From: Chachezhania sediminis
GTDB taxonomy: Bacteria; Pseudomonadota; Alphaproteobacteria; Rhodobacterales; Rhodobacteraceae
DNA: 64,000 nt
Reading direction: 5' to 3'
NCBI RefSeq assembly: GCF_009765275.1
Contig: NZ_VOPH01000005.1
Span: 310,001-374,000 of the forward strand
The stretch's first letter is position 1. Every line of letters starts with the position of its first letter. Position numbers and translations under genes: made by a program. The notes below the pieces were generated by a model, which was given only the letters and a program-made list of their open reading frames with translations, did not search any database and was not told where the DNA came from. Below are positions 8,449-16,931 of this stretch, in pieces.

Positions 8449-10038
8449 TCAGCCCCCCATCCGCGCTTCGATGCGTTCGACCAGCTGCGACGGGACCTGG
8501 TCGCGGCTGAGCTGGGCCAGGACCACGGCCTTCATCTCGGCCGGCATGCCGTTGCTTTGTTCGACAAAGTCGATCAGGCGCGCACGCCGGTCGTCGGTCA
8601 GGGCGATGGTGCCGCCGGATGCCCCGGTCGCAACCGCCGCGGCAGCGGTGGCCGCCACCGTCTGCGGCACACCGGCCCGACCCGCTTCGCTGCCCGTTTC
8701 GGTGGGCGCCAACGCGGCCGCGTTGGTCGCCTTGGCGGCCGCAGCCGCCGATTCGGGCGCGGCATCCGCCGTCGGCCGCAGCGGACGGACCTTGATCCCG
8801 GCCCCCAGAAGCGGCGTGCGCCCCTTGACCACCTGCCGGCCATCCAGGCCCGCGCCGGTGACCAGGATATCGTCGCCCTGCCGGCGGACCAGCGTCACCG
8901 GCACCGCCTCCAGCCGCATCTGGTCATCCGCGACCAGAACGGAACCGTCGATGCCCAGCGCCGTGGCCGGCAGGCGGACGACATTGTCGACCGGCGGTTC
9001 CTCGACCATCACGGACACGAAATCGCCGGGCTTGAAGCCGCGCGGGTCGTTCAGATGCGCGAACAGCAACCGCCCCGTCTGGCCGTCGCCGGCCGCGGCA
9101 CTGTCGCGGATGACGTGGCCGGACGCACGCAGGTCGTCACCGGCCGTGTCCAGCGACACGGTCACTGGAACCGACAGCAGGCGCCCCTCGTCGTTCAGCA
9201 GCCGGATGTACTGCCCGGTCGAAATCCGGAAGGCCACTTCCAACGCCTGCGGATCGACCAGATCGGCCAGCTTTTCGTTCGCGGATTGCAGGCGGCCTTC
9301 GACCAGTTGCACCTCGCTTAGGGTGCCGTCGAATTCGGCACGGATCGTGGTATCGTCCAGCACGCGCTGCGCCTCGGCCTCGGCGATGCGGGCGCGCTGC
9401 AATCGGGTGGCTGCCTGATCGACGCGGGCCTCGGCCGTGGCTTCGGCCTGGCGGCTGGACAGAACCGCCTGCCGCGCGGCGGCGGCGGTCAGTTCCGCCT
9501 CTTCCGCCTGGGCCGCGGTGCCCACATTGCGCGCACGCAGATCCTGCTGGCGCTGGAAGGCGCGCACCCGCAGGTCCGCCTGATCCTGCGAGGCCTTGAC
9601 CGCATCGCGCGCGATCACAAGGGCCCGGTCGGCATCGCGGACCTCGGCCTCGGCATCCATGCGTTCGGTGCGGGTCCGGTCCAGCACCGATTGCGCATCG
9701 GTCGGGTCCAGCTGGACCAGAACCTCGCCTTCGGAAACCTCGCCGCCTTCGACGAACTGCCGCGACAGCCACAGGACCCGGCCGCTGGTGGGCGCGCGCA
9801 GTTCCAGCGTGCGGCGGCTCTGGATCTGGCCAAAGGCCGGCATCTGCGGAGAGACCGTTTCAAGTTCGGCCGTCATCAGGTCGACGGCAAAGACCCGTTC
9901 CCTCGCCGGCGGCGCCTTGTATTCGGCGTTCATCTGCGTCTCGACGGCATCGCGCACGCGATCGACGGCGAAGGCCAGAAGGGCCAGGGTCACCGCCAGA
10001 AGAAAGAGCCCGCCAAGACCCCTCCGCAGAAATCGCAT
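8449..10038 (-). CDS. RND periplasmic adaptor (membrane fusion protein) with C-terminal addition
   Basis: The 529-residue partner of the pump encoded just downstream. It has an N-terminal membrane anchor (about residues 8-25), a lipoyl/barrel-sandwich half (RAPTSGRVLWL, VSEGEVLVQLDP), a long alpha-helical hairpin rich in Ala/Glu/Arg (about residues 115-215), and the returning half with DDTTIRAEFDGTL. Beta-barrel and membrane-proximal domains follow. Family members bridge the pump to a TolC-type channel. After about residue 405 comes an Ala-rich linker and a conserved-looking helical tail (DDRRARLIDFVEQSNGM...) of about 50 residues that ordinary adaptors lack. The gene starts at ATG 10038; a pair of inverted 9-mers lies in its upstream region. 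Confidence 0.92.
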   Translation of the reverse strand: MRFLRRGLGGLFLLAVTLALLAFAVDRVRDAVETQMNAEYKAPPARERVFAVDLMTAELETVSPQMPAFGQIQSRRTLELRAPTSGRVLWLSRQFVEGGEVSEGEVLVQLDPTDAQSVLDRTRTERMDAEAEVRDADRALVIARDAVKASQDQADLRVRAFQRQQDLRARNVGTAAQAEEAELTAAAARQAVLSSRQAEATAEARVDQAATRLQRARIAEAEAQRVLDDTTIRAEFDGTLSEVQLVEGRLQSANEKLADLVDPQALEVAFRISTGQYIRLLNDEGRLLSVPVTVSLDTAGDDLRASGHVIRDSAAAGDGQTGRLLFAHLNDPRGFKPGDFVSVMVEEPPVDNVVRLPATALGIDGSVLVADDQMRLEAVPVTLVRRQGDDILVTGAGLDGRQVVKGRTPLLGAGIKVRPLRPTADAAPESAAAAAKATNAAALAPTETGSEAGRAGVPQTVAATAAAAVATGASGGTIALTDDRRARLIDFVEQSNGMPAEMKAVVLAQLSRDQVPSQLVERIEARMGG

Positions 10039-10070
10039 TGCGCCTTACCCTCCGTGCCGTCGGCGAGTGT

Positions 10071-10171
10071 GAACTTTAGACCCGTCCACATTAAAGGAAA
10101 CCCACAGGACCGCGACGGCAACGCGGCATATTCGGGATCTTTCCGGATGATACGGTCGAACCCTAAAGTTC
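10071..10171. promoter_or_regulatory. Inverted 9-mers upstream of the RND operon
   Basis: GAACTTTAG at 10071-10079 and its exact reverse complement CTAAAGTTC at 10163-10171 flank an 83-base spacer, just upstream of the adaptor start (10038). In this high-GC background, an exact AT-rich pair may be two operator half-sites or sit in promoter elements. No regulator gene is adjacent. The assignment is inference. Confidence 0.3.
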
Positions 10172-10214
10172 CGACGCGAGATCACGGATTTGTCATAAGC
10201 GGAGGCCCACAGGC

Positions 10215-10748
10215 CTATTTCCGGCGCTGCCCTTCTTCCAGGCGCGGGAAGATCTCGACGAAGTTGCAGGGCATGTGCCGATAGTCGAGCTGTTTGACCA
10301 GGATCTCGTCCCAGGCGTCCTTGCAGGCCCCCGGGCTGCCCGGCAGTGCAAAGAGGTAGGTTCCCCCCGCCACGCCGCCGGTCGCGCGGCTTTGCACGGC
10401 CGAGGTGCCGATCTTCTGCATCGACACGATGGTGAAGACCGTACCGAAGGCGTCGATCTCCTTTTCATAGACATCGCGATGCGCCTCGACCGTCACGTCG
10501 CGCCCCGTCAGCCCGGTCCCGCCGGTGGAAATCACGACGTCGATATCGGGATCCGCCACCCAGGCGCGCAGCTGGTCCGCGATCTCGGTCCGTTCGTCCC
10601 GCAGGATGGTTCGCGCGGCGATCACGTGGCCCGCGGCCTCGATCCGGTCGACCAGCACCTGGCCGGAGCGGTCTTCGTCCAGGCTGCGGGTGTCGGAAAC
10701 GGTCAGTACCGCGATCCGGACGGGAATGAACTCTCGGGTCGTGGTCAT
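10215..10748 (-). CDS. moaB: Molybdenum cofactor biosynthesis protein B
   Basis: A 177-residue MoaB/Mog-fold protein. Key marks are VLTVSDTRS near the start, the adenylation-site motif STGGTGLTGRDVT (about residues 78-90), and LFALPGSPGACKDAWDEIL toward the end. MoaB/MogA proteins bind and adenylate molybdopterin before molybdenum insertion in the cytoplasm. ATG 10748 is chosen: it follows the lysE-type gene's stop (10750-10752) by one base, and GGAG lies in that gene's last codons. An in-frame GTG at 10757 would overlap. It is the last gene of a run glycosylase-phosphoesterase-exporter-moaB. moaD and moaE lie at 24.7-25.4 kb, away from it. Confidence 0.93.
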   Translation of the reverse strand: MTTTREFIPVRIAVLTVSDTRSLDEDRSGQVLVDRIEAAGHVIAARTILRDERTEIADQLRAWVADPDIDVVISTGGTGLTGRDVTVEAHRDVYEKEIDAFGTVFTIVSMQKIGTSAVQSRATGGVAGGTYLFALPGSPGACKDAWDEILVKQLDYRHMPCNFVEIFPRLEEGQRRK

Positions 10749-10749
10749 G

Positions 10750-11364
10750 TCATGCACGCTCCATCAGGGCCAGGCGCAGGGCAAGCGCGCCAAAGATGCC
10801 GGCGCTGATCCGGCCCAGCCAGCGGGACACGCCTTCATTGCCCGCCAGCCGCCGGCCGATGCTGCCGGCAAAGACGCCGACCAGACCGTTGACGATGAAA
10901 CCGCCCAGCCCCAGCACCGCGCCATAGACCAGGAACTGCGGCAGGACCGGGTGATCGGGGCTGACGAATTGCGGGATGAAGGCCAGCACGAACAGGATGA
11001 CCTTGGGATTGGTCAGGTTCACCACCAGCCCGTCGCGGAAGGCATGGTCGCCCCCGCGCGTGGTCGGTCGCACCGGCCCGGCCCGCAGGGATTGCGCCGC
11101 CAGCCACAGAAGATAGGCCACGCCGGCCCAGCGGATCACGTCGAACAGCCAGGGCTGCGCCGCGACGACGGCGCCCAGCCCCAGCCCTGCCAGTGTCACG
11201 TGGATGGATGACCCTGCGGAAATCCCGGCACTGGCCGCCCAGGCCGCACGGCGTCCGTGCTGCAAGCCCTGCCCCATGCAGAACATCATGTCGGCCCCTG
11301 GCGTCAGGTTCAGCGCCAGCGCCGCCGGCACGAAGGCCAGAAGGGTCAAGGGCTCGACGATCAC
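10750..11364 (-). CDS. LysE/RhtB-family amino acid exporter
   Basis: A 204-residue inner-membrane protein with about six hydrophobic segments and the family signature NLTPGADMMFCMGQGL near residues 19-34, plus NLTNPKVILFVLAFIPQF at about 116-133. The family exports amino acids and homoserine lactones; the substrate is not predictable. GTG 11364 is chosen as start: it overlaps the phosphoesterase stop in the four-base pattern GTGA, begins the protein right at the conserved N-terminus (VIVEPLTLLAFVPA), and has GAG upstream. A longer in-frame reading to 11643 is antisense-like sequence. It is translationally coupled to the upstream gene and followed by moaB after one base. Confidence 0.88.
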   Translation of the reverse strand: MIVEPLTLLAFVPAALALNLTPGADMMFCMGQGLQHGRRAAWAASAGISAGSSIHVTLAGLGLGAVVAAQPWLFDVIRWAGVAYLLWLAAQSLRAGPVRPTTRGGDHAFRDGLVVNLTNPKVILFVLAFIPQFVSPDHPVLPQFLVYGAVLGLGGFIVNGLVGVFAGSIGRRLAGNEGVSRWLGRISAGIFGALALRLALMERA

Positions 11365-11960
11365 CTGGCGATCTCGAACCAGTTCACCGTGGGGCCCAGG
11401 TTCACGACGCGGGTCGCGCCGATGGTGCCTTCCTTGCCCCAGCAGTCGTGGATATGACCGCAGACCGCCAGTTTCGGCTGGATCCGTTCGATGGCCGCAT
11501 AAACCGACGTCGATCCGATCGACAGGCCGGTGCCGGTCACGTCGGCGATTCCCTTGGGCGGCGAGTGGAAGACCAGCAGGTCGGCGGCGTCGCACCTGGC
11601 CAACATCGCCTCGGCCTCGTCCTCGTCCAGGTCGCAGGACCACTGCCCGAAGGGCGTGCGCGGCACGGCGTAGCCCAGACCGAAGATCTTCAGCCCCCCG
11701 ACCTCGGTCCCGGAGCCATGCAGGACCTTCATCCCGTCGAAGGCGGCAGCCTTCAGCTCGGCCAGGCTTTCGGCATTGCCGGGAACCACGACCATCGGCG
11801 CCTCGATCCCTTCCAGCAGTTCCATCGCGTCGGTCAGGCCCTGCCGCATGTTGCAGAAGTCGCCGGCGCCGATGACCAGGTCGGCATCCGCGCTGGCGGC
11901 AACCAGATCGGCGGCGCGGGCGCGCGCCAGGTGAAGGTCGGAAAAGGCCAGGATCTTCAT
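11361..11960 (-). CDS. Calcineurin-like metallophosphoesterase
   Basis: A 199-residue cytoplasmic protein with the ordered metal-binding motifs of the superfamily: FSDLHL (DxH), GAGDF (GD), PGNAE (GN), HSPP (H) and CGHIHD (GHxH). Length and simplicity match the small YfcE-like or Icc-like members that hydrolyse phosphodiesters or phosphomonoesters; the natural substrate is unknown. ATG 11960 (MKILAF) is preferred because GGAAGG ends six bases before it; the ATG at 11966 would sit directly against that sequence. The stop overlaps the exporter's GTG. The glycosylase gene ends 42 bases upstream, suggesting one transcript. Confidence 0.9.
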   Translation of the reverse strand: MKILAFSDLHLARARAADLVAASADADLVIGAGDFCNMRQGLTDAMELLEGIEAPMVVVPGNAESLAELKAAAFDGMKVLHGSGTEVGGLKIFGLGYAVPRTPFGQWSCDLDEDEAEAMLARCDAADLLVFHSPPKGIADVTGTGLSIGSTSVYAAIERIQPKLAVCGHIHDCWGKEGTIGATRVVNLGPTVNWFEIAR

Positions 11961-12002
11961 CGTCATCCTTCCAGAGGCACCGTTTGGACTGTCATCCGCC
12001 CG

Positions 12003-12800
12003 TTATCCGCCGGACGCAAGGCGCGCCTTCAGCGACAAAAGGTCGGCCCAGGCCTGCCGTTTCTGCGCCGGCTGGCGCAGCAGGAAGGCCGGATGGAACA
12101 TCGGCAGGACCGGCAGGCCCCAGGCCTCGTCCCAGGTGCCGCGCATGCGGGTGATGCCCTTGCGGCCCAGCACCGTTTCCAGGCTGATATTGCCCATCAG
12201 GACCAGCACCCTGGGCCTGGCCAGCACGACATGGCGCTCCAGGAAAGGCTTCATCATCGCCCGTTCCTGCGGTTCGGGATCGCGGTTCTGCGGCGGCCGC
12301 CACGGCAGGACATTGGTGATATAGACGTTTTCGGTGCGGCTCATACCGATCTCGGCCAGCATGCGGTCCAGAAGCTGGCCGGCGCGGCCGACGAAAGGCT
12401 TGCCCTGCCGGTCCTCGTCCCGGCCCGGCGCCTCGCCGATGATCATCACCGGCGATCCGGCCACCCCGTCCGAAAAGACAAGGCTGTTGGCCCCGGCCTT
12501 CAGGCTGCAATGGTCGAAGGCCCCCAGGGCGACCTTCAGTTCGGCCAGGGTCTGGGCGCCGGCGGCCATGGTCCGGGCGACCTCCACCGGGTCTTCTTCC
12601 GGGATCGGGAGCGGCACCGGGGCGGCCGCCTTCGCGGCGGCGGCTTCGCGCACCGGACGGGGGGCCGCGGCTTCCAGTTCATAGCGGTTCACCGGCACAT
12701 CGCCGATGGCATCGGTGGCCCCCAGTTCGATCTGCCAGTCCAGCAGCGCCAGCGCGGCGGCCGGGTCGAGGTCGAGAGAGAGGGAGACGGACGATTCCAT
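12003..12800 (-). CDS. Uracil-DNA glycosylase, family-4-like, lacking most Fe-S cysteines
   Basis: A 265-residue protein with the family 4 UDG core: motif [20 protein letters not shown] (about residues 122-141), [17 protein letters not shown] (161-177) and the catalytic-loop block [14 protein letters not shown] (235-248). The family removes uracil from DNA to start base excision repair. Classical family 4 enzymes coordinate a [4Fe-4S] cluster with four cysteines. Here only C98 remains: the partner of the first CxxC is F95, the KCRPP cysteine is W167, and no other cysteine exists in the protein. It also has an Ala/Pro-rich N-terminal extension of about 90 residues. It heads the four-gene run ending in moaB and is divergent from pyrB. 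Confidence 0.88.
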   Translation of the reverse strand: MESSVSLSLDLDPAAALALLDWQIELGATDAIGDVPVNRYELEAAAPRPVREAAAAKAAAPVPLPIPEEDPVEVARTMAAGAQTLAELKVALGAFDHCSLKAGANSLVFSDGVAGSPVMIIGEAPGRDEDRQGKPFVGRAGQLLDRMLAEIGMSRTENVYITNVLPWRPPQNRDPEPQERAMMKPFLERHVVLARPRVLVLMGNISLETVLGRKGITRMRGTWDEAWGLPVLPMFHPAFLLRQPAQKRQAWADLLSLKARLASGG

Positions 12801-12902
12801 GCCGGCAGAGTACCCCCCTCCTCCGTCCGCCGAAAGGGCCGGACCCGCGCAGGGGGCGGAAGCACCGGTCCCGCAGCGGCGCGCGCGTCGGACGGGTTGG
12901 GC

Positions 12903-12920
12903 GGATCCGTTCCGGATCCG
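12903..12920. promoter_or_regulatory. Inverted repeat in the divergent UDG/pyrB promoter region
   Basis: Arms GGATCCG (12903-12909) and CGGATCC (12913-12919) with a three-base spacer lie between the starts of the glycosylase gene (12800) and pyrB (13059), in the 258-base region that must carry both promoters. A regulatory role is only a guess. Confidence 0.25.
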
Positions 12921-13058
12921 GACGGGGTGGACTGGCCTGGGCGCGGATTCGCGGCGGCGTGCCGCCTGGGACCTTCATGCCCTTTACGCAGAACGGCCCC
13001 CTTCCTATAACGCCCGCGACCCATCCCGCCGCTTGGGCCACTACAGCCAGGACAGGAC

Positions 13059-13997
13059 ATGAGCTTTCCCCACCGCCACCTTCTCGGCATCGAACAGCTC
13101 GCCCCGCGGGACATCGTCGCCCTTCTCGATCTGGCCGAAACCTATGTCGACCTCTCGCGCAGCCGCGGGAAACACTCCGACGCTCTGTCCGGCCTGACCC
13201 AGATCAACATGTTCTTCGAGAACTCGACCCGCACCCAGGCCAGTTTCGAACTGGCCGGGCAACGACTGGGCGCCGACGTGATGAACATGGCGATGCAGGC
13301 CTCGTCGATCAAAAAGGGCGAGACGCTGATCGACACGGCCCTGACGCTGAACGCCATGCGCCCCGACCTTCTGGTCGTACGGCATCCGCATTCCGGCGCC
13401 GTGGCGCTGCTGGCGCAGAAGGTCAACTGCGCCGTCCTGAACGCGGGCGACGGGCGGCACGAACACCCGACGCAGGCGCTGCTGGACGCGCTGACGATCC
13501 GCCGCGCCAAGGGGCGGCTTCACCGGCTGGTGATCGCGATCTGCGGCGACATCGCCCATTCGCGCGTCGCCCGGTCAAATCTGCTGCTGCTGGGCAAGAT
13601 GGAAAACCGTATCCGCCTGATCGGCCCCCCCACCCTGATGCCGTCGGGCATCGGCGAGTTCGGTGTCGAAGTCTATGACGACATGCGCGAAGGCCTGAAG
13701 GACGCCGATGTCGTCATGATGCTGCGGCTTCAGAAGGAACGGATGGACGGCGGCTTCATCCCGTCGGAACGCGAGTACTTCCACCGCTACGGGCTGGACC
13801 GGGACAAGCTGGCGCTGGCTAAACCCGACGCCATCGTCATGCACCCGGGCCCGATGAACCGGGGCGTGGAAATCGACGGCACCATCGCCGACGACATCAA
13901 CCGGTCGGTGATCCAGGACCAGGTCGAAATGGGCGTGGCCGTGCGCATGGCCGCGATGGACCTTCTGGCCCGCAACCTGAGGGCCGAAGCCGCATGA
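13059..13997 (+). CDS. pyrB: Aspartate carbamoyltransferase catalytic subunit
   Basis: A 312-residue enzyme of pyrimidine synthesis, condensing carbamoyl phosphate and aspartate to carbamoyl-aspartate in the cytoplasm. The carbamoyl-phosphate site motif [12 protein letters not shown] (about residues 53-64) is intact, as are HPTQALLDA and the C-terminal [12 protein letters not shown]. No pyrI regulatory subunit follows. Instead, two small genes and a non-catalytic dihydroorotase homologue follow on the same strand, as in class A ATCases that assemble with a dihydroorotase-like partner. The stop overlaps the next start as ATGA (13994-13997). Upstream is a 258-base divergent region. Confidence 0.97.
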   Translation: MSFPHRHLLGIEQLAPRDIVALLDLAETYVDLSRSRGKHSDALSGLTQINMFFENSTRTQASFELAGQRLGADVMNMAMQASSIKKGETLIDTALTLNAMRPDLLVVRHPHSGAVALLAQKVNCAVLNAGDGRHEHPTQALLDALTIRRAKGRLHRLVIAICGDIAHSRVARSNLLLLGKMENRIRLIGPPTLMPSGIGEFGVEVYDDMREGLKDADVVMMLRLQKERMDGGFIPSEREYFHRYGLDRDKLALAKPDAIVMHPGPMNRGVEIDGTIADDINRSVIQDQVEMGVAVRMAAMDLLARNLRAEAA

Positions 13998-14551
13998 CCG
14001 ATCCCATGACACCCGAGATGACCCATGTCGCGGCCTTCGAGGCCGGCGCGATCCGCGTCTATGCGCTGCAGATGCCGGCCGAACAGGTCCGTTTCCTGTC
14101 GGAACCCGGGGCCCTGGAACAGGTGCTGGGCGTGGCGGAACTGGACCGCGCACAGGTCGACATCTTCCAGGTCAGGGACCTGGAGGAAGTGGGCATTGCC
14201 GGCTACCTCGTCGACGGCTGCGGCGTGCCCGAGGAGCAGGTGGCCGAGGCCGCCCCGCGGCTGAACGCGCTGGACGGCGCGGTGATGATCGTCCGCTCGC
14301 GCGCTTTCGGGGGCAAGCCAGCAGACCTGACCCTGCATGCAGGCGTTGTGCCGGTGGCCTTCTTCACCGAGCCCCCCGCGGCCGGGGCGGAACCGATGCC
14401 CGACTTCGAAAGCGCCCGCCCCGGCGGCGCGCCGGCGCGCGAGGCGCCCCGCACCCGTCGCAAGACATCCCGCGAGGCGGGGATCGCACTGCTGATCCTG
14501 TCGTTGGGCCTGCTGATCGCGCTGGTGACGCTGGCCACCCATTTCCTGTGA
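13994..14551 (+). CDS. Unknown membrane-anchored protein between pyrB and pyrX
   Basis: A 185-residue protein I cannot assign. About 140 N-terminal residues look like a soluble alpha/beta domain ([46 protein letters not shown]). A Pro/Ala/Arg linker (about residues 130-155) and one C-terminal hydrophobic helix (about 162-182) follow, predicting a tail-anchored cytoplasmic domain. Translation is coupled to pyrB through an ATGA overlap; the next gene starts 27 bases later. Position inside the pyr operon suggests a role near pyrimidine synthesis or its membrane localisation, but that is inference. Confidence 0.8.
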   Translation: MTDPMTPEMTHVAAFEAGAIRVYALQMPAEQVRFLSEPGALEQVLGVAELDRAQVDIFQVRDLEEVGIAGYLVDGCGVPEEQVAEAAPRLNALDGAVMIVRSRAFGGKPADLTLHAGVVPVAFFTEPPAAGAEPMPDFESARPGGAPAREAPRTRRKTSREAGIALLILSLGLLIALVTLATHFL

Positions 14552-14578
14552 GGATGTCGTGACCGGGAAGACACCCAG

Positions 14579-15016
14579 ATGACCGACGCCGGACCAGAAC
14601 CGCAGGCCGCCGCGCCCGCGGGCGCGCGCTTCGCGCCGGACCGGTCGACCTATATCCGGGCCCAGGCCTGGCTGGCGGCCCTTGCAATGGCCGGCGGCAT
14701 GGCGGTCCTGTGGATGATGGACAGCCCCTACATATGGACCGGCGCAATTGGCGGGCTGGCCGCCATCGCGCTGCGGGGCTGGTATCTGGCGTCAGACGAA
14801 CTGTCCGCCGAATGGCACCTGCAGGGCGACACCCTGACCGGCCCCGGCGACACACGCCTGCACCTGGACCGGATCGAAACGGTCCGGTCCGCCGGGCACA
14901 TGGTGCAGGTCATCACGACCGACGGGAACAAGTACCTGATCCGATACCAGGCCGACCCGAAGGCGGTCACAGACCGGCTGACCCAACGACACCGAACCAT
15001 GCGAGGCGTGGAATGA
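14579..15016 (+). CDS. Small membrane protein with two helices and a PH-like C-terminal domain
   Basis: A 145-residue protein: about 25 polar residues, two hydrophobic helices (about 30-47 and 50-65), and a 75-residue C-terminal beta-rich domain (LQGDTLTGPGDTRLHLDRIETV, VITTDGNKYLIRY). That layout resembles bacterial PH-like or YcxB-type membrane proteins, without a decisive motif. It lies third in the pyrB operon and its stop overlaps the pyrX start as ATGA (15013-15016), so it is translationally coupled to the dihydroorotase homologue. Function unknown. Confidence 0.78.
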   Translation: MTDAGPEPQAAAPAGARFAPDRSTYIRAQAWLAALAMAGGMAVLWMMDSPYIWTGAIGGLAAIALRGWYLASDELSAEWHLQGDTLTGPGDTRLHLDRIETVRSAGHMVQVITTDGNKYLIRYQADPKAVTDRLTQRHRTMRGVE

Positions 15017-16329
15017 CCGACCTGATCTTTTCCAACGCCCGCCTGATCGACCCGGAGGCCTGTTCCGACGACGCCAACGGCCGGACCGGGCATCTGCTGG
15101 TCTCGGACGGGCGGATCGTGGGGATCCTGCCCGCCGACGCCCCCGCCGCCGACATCGCCCGCGAACGGGGCCTGTCGGCCGAAGTGGTCGACTGCCGCGG
15201 CGCCTGTCTGGCGCCGGGGATCGTCGATATCGGCGTGAAGGTCGGAGAGCCCGGGGAACGGCACAAGGAAAGCTACAAGTCCGCCGGTCAGGCCGCGGCC
15301 GCGGGCGGTGTGACGACCATGGTCACCCGGCCCGACACCCAGCCCGCCATCGACAACCCGGAAACGCTGGAATTCGTCACCCGCCGCGCGCAGGCGGAAA
15401 CGCCGGTGCGGGTGCTGGCCATGGCCGCCCTGACCAAGGGCCGGCAGGGCCGGGAAATGACCGAAATCGGCTTCCTGATGGATGCCGGCGCCGTGGCCTT
15501 CACCGATTGTGCCCGCGTCGTGGCCGACACCAAGGTCTTTTCCCGCGCCCTGACCTATGCGCGCTCGCTTGGCGCGTTGGTTATCGGCCACCCGCAGGAG
15601 CCGATCCTGTCGAAGGGCGCCGTCGTGACCTCGGGCAAGTTCGCGTCGCTGCGCGGTCTTCCCGCCGTGTCCCCCATGGCCGAGCGGATGGGGCTGGACC
15701 GCGACATCGCCGTGATCGAGATGACTGGCGCGCGCTATCACGCCGACCAGATCACCACCGCCCGCGCCCTGCCCGCGCTGGAACGCGCCAAGGCCAACGG
15801 GCTGGACATCACTGCCGGCATTTCTGTCCATCACCTGACGCTGAACGAACTGGACGTCGCCGACTATCGCACCTTCTTCAAGCTGACGCCGCCCTTGCGG
15901 TCCGAAGACGACCGCCGCGCCGCGGTCGAGGCAGTGGGATCCGGGCTGATCGACATCATCTGTTCGATGCACTCCCCCCAGGACGAGGAAAGCAAGCGCC
16001 TGCCCTTCGAGGAAGCCGCCAGCGGCGCCGTGGGCCTGGAAACGCTGCTGCCCGCCGCACTACGACTCTACCATTCCCGGGACCTGACCCTGGCGCAGCT
16101 GTTCCGCGCCCTGTCGGCGAACCCGGCAAAACGGCTGGGCCTGCCCTGTGGCCGGCTTGCATCGGGCGCGCCCGCGGATCTGGTGCTGTTCGATCCGGAC
16201 ATTCCCTTCGTGATGGACCGCTATACGCTGAAGTCGAAATCGCTGAATACGCCTTATGACGAACAACGGATGCAGGGCCGGGTGCTGGGCACCTGGGTCG
16301 GGGGACAAGAGGTCTGGCGCCGGGCATGA
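15013..16329 (+). CDS. pyrX: Dihydroorotase-like protein lacking metal ligands (PyrX / PyrC' type)
   Basis: A 438-residue class I dihydroorotase homologue. The fold is clear (CLAPGIVDIGVKVGEPG, AAAGGVTTMVTRPDTQP, AVAFTDCARV, RLGLPCGRL, KSKSLNTPYD). The zinc ligands are mostly gone: the HxH pair is G74 and K76, the later histidine is Q246, and the last aspartate is M319 in ICSMHSPQ. D165 and H193 remain. Such proteins (PyrX/PyrC' of Pseudomonas) are inactive as dihydroorotases but are needed for assembly of active ATCase with PyrB; the operon position supports that role. An active dihydroorotase must be encoded elsewhere. ATG 15013 overlaps the upstream stop; its own stop overlaps plsY as ATGA. 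Confidence 0.9.
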   Translation: MTDLIFSNARLIDPEACSDDANGRTGHLLVSDGRIVGILPADAPAADIARERGLSAEVVDCRGACLAPGIVDIGVKVGEPGERHKESYKSAGQAAAAGGVTTMVTRPDTQPAIDNPETLEFVTRRAQAETPVRVLAMAALTKGRQGREMTEIGFLMDAGAVAFTDCARVVADTKVFSRALTYARSLGALVIGHPQEPILSKGAVVTSGKFASLRGLPAVSPMAERMGLDRDIAVIEMTGARYHADQITTARALPALERAKANGLDITAGISVHHLTLNELDVADYRTFFKLTPPLRSEDDRRAAVEAVGSGLIDIICSMHSPQDEESKRLPFEEAASGAVGLETLLPAALRLYHSRDLTLAQLFRALSANPAKRLGLPCGRLASGAPADLVLFDPDIPFVMDRYTLKSKSLNTPYDEQRMQGRVLGTWVGGQEVWRRA

Positions 16330-16931
16330 TACCGAGTTTCGATACACCGCTGCCGATCATCGCGCTTTGGGCCGTCATCGCCTACGGGCTGGGGTCCATC
16401 CCCTTCGGCCTGCTTCTGACGCGCGCCATGAACCTTGGCAACCTGCGCGAGATCGGATCGGGCAATATCGGCGCAACCAACGTCCTTCGCACCGGCAACA
16501 AGGCGGCCGCCGCGGCGACGCTGCTGCTGGACGGCCTGAAGGGTGCGGTGGCGGTTCTGGCCGCGCGCTGGTTCGCGGGCGAGGAAGCCGCCCAGGCGGC
16601 CGCGCTGGCCGCCATGCTGGGCCATTGCTATCCGGTCTGGCTGATGTTCAAGGGCGGCAAGGGCGTGGCGACCTTCCTGGGCGTCTGGCTGGCGCTGGCT
16701 TGGCCCGTGGGCCTGGCCTGCTGTGCCACCTGGGCGATCGCGGCGCTGGTCACCCGGGTCTCGTCGCTGGGTGCACTGGCGGCGGTTGCCAGCGCCCTGG
16801 TCTGGGCCCCGGTCTTCGGCCGGTCGGACACGCTGGCGCTGGGGGCGATCCTGGCCGCGCTGGTCTACTGGCGGCACCACGAGAACATCTCGCGCCTGCG
16901 GTCGGGGACGGAGCCCCGGATCGGCGGCTGA
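16326..16931 (+). CDS. plsY: Acyl-phosphate:glycerol-3-phosphate acyltransferase
   Basis: A 201-residue inner-membrane enzyme with about five hydrophobic segments and the three PlsY motifs: GSGNIGATNVLR (about 45-56), KGGKGVATFLG (about 107-117) and HHENISRLRSG near the end. It acylates glycerol-3-phosphate at position 1 using acyl-phosphate, the first committed step of phospholipid synthesis. It is the last gene of the pyrB operon; its start overlaps the pyrX stop in ATGA, so membrane lipid and pyrimidine genes share a transcript. A 234-base gap follows. Confidence 0.97.
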   Translation: MIPSFDTPLPIIALWAVIAYGLGSIPFGLLLTRAMNLGNLREIGSGNIGATNVLRTGNKAAAAATLLLDGLKGAVAVLAARWFAGEEAAQAAALAAMLGHCYPVWLMFKGGKGVATFLGVWLALAWPVGLACCATWAIAALVTRVSSLGALAAVASALVWAPVFGRSDTLALGAILAALVYWRHHENISRLRSGTEPRIGG

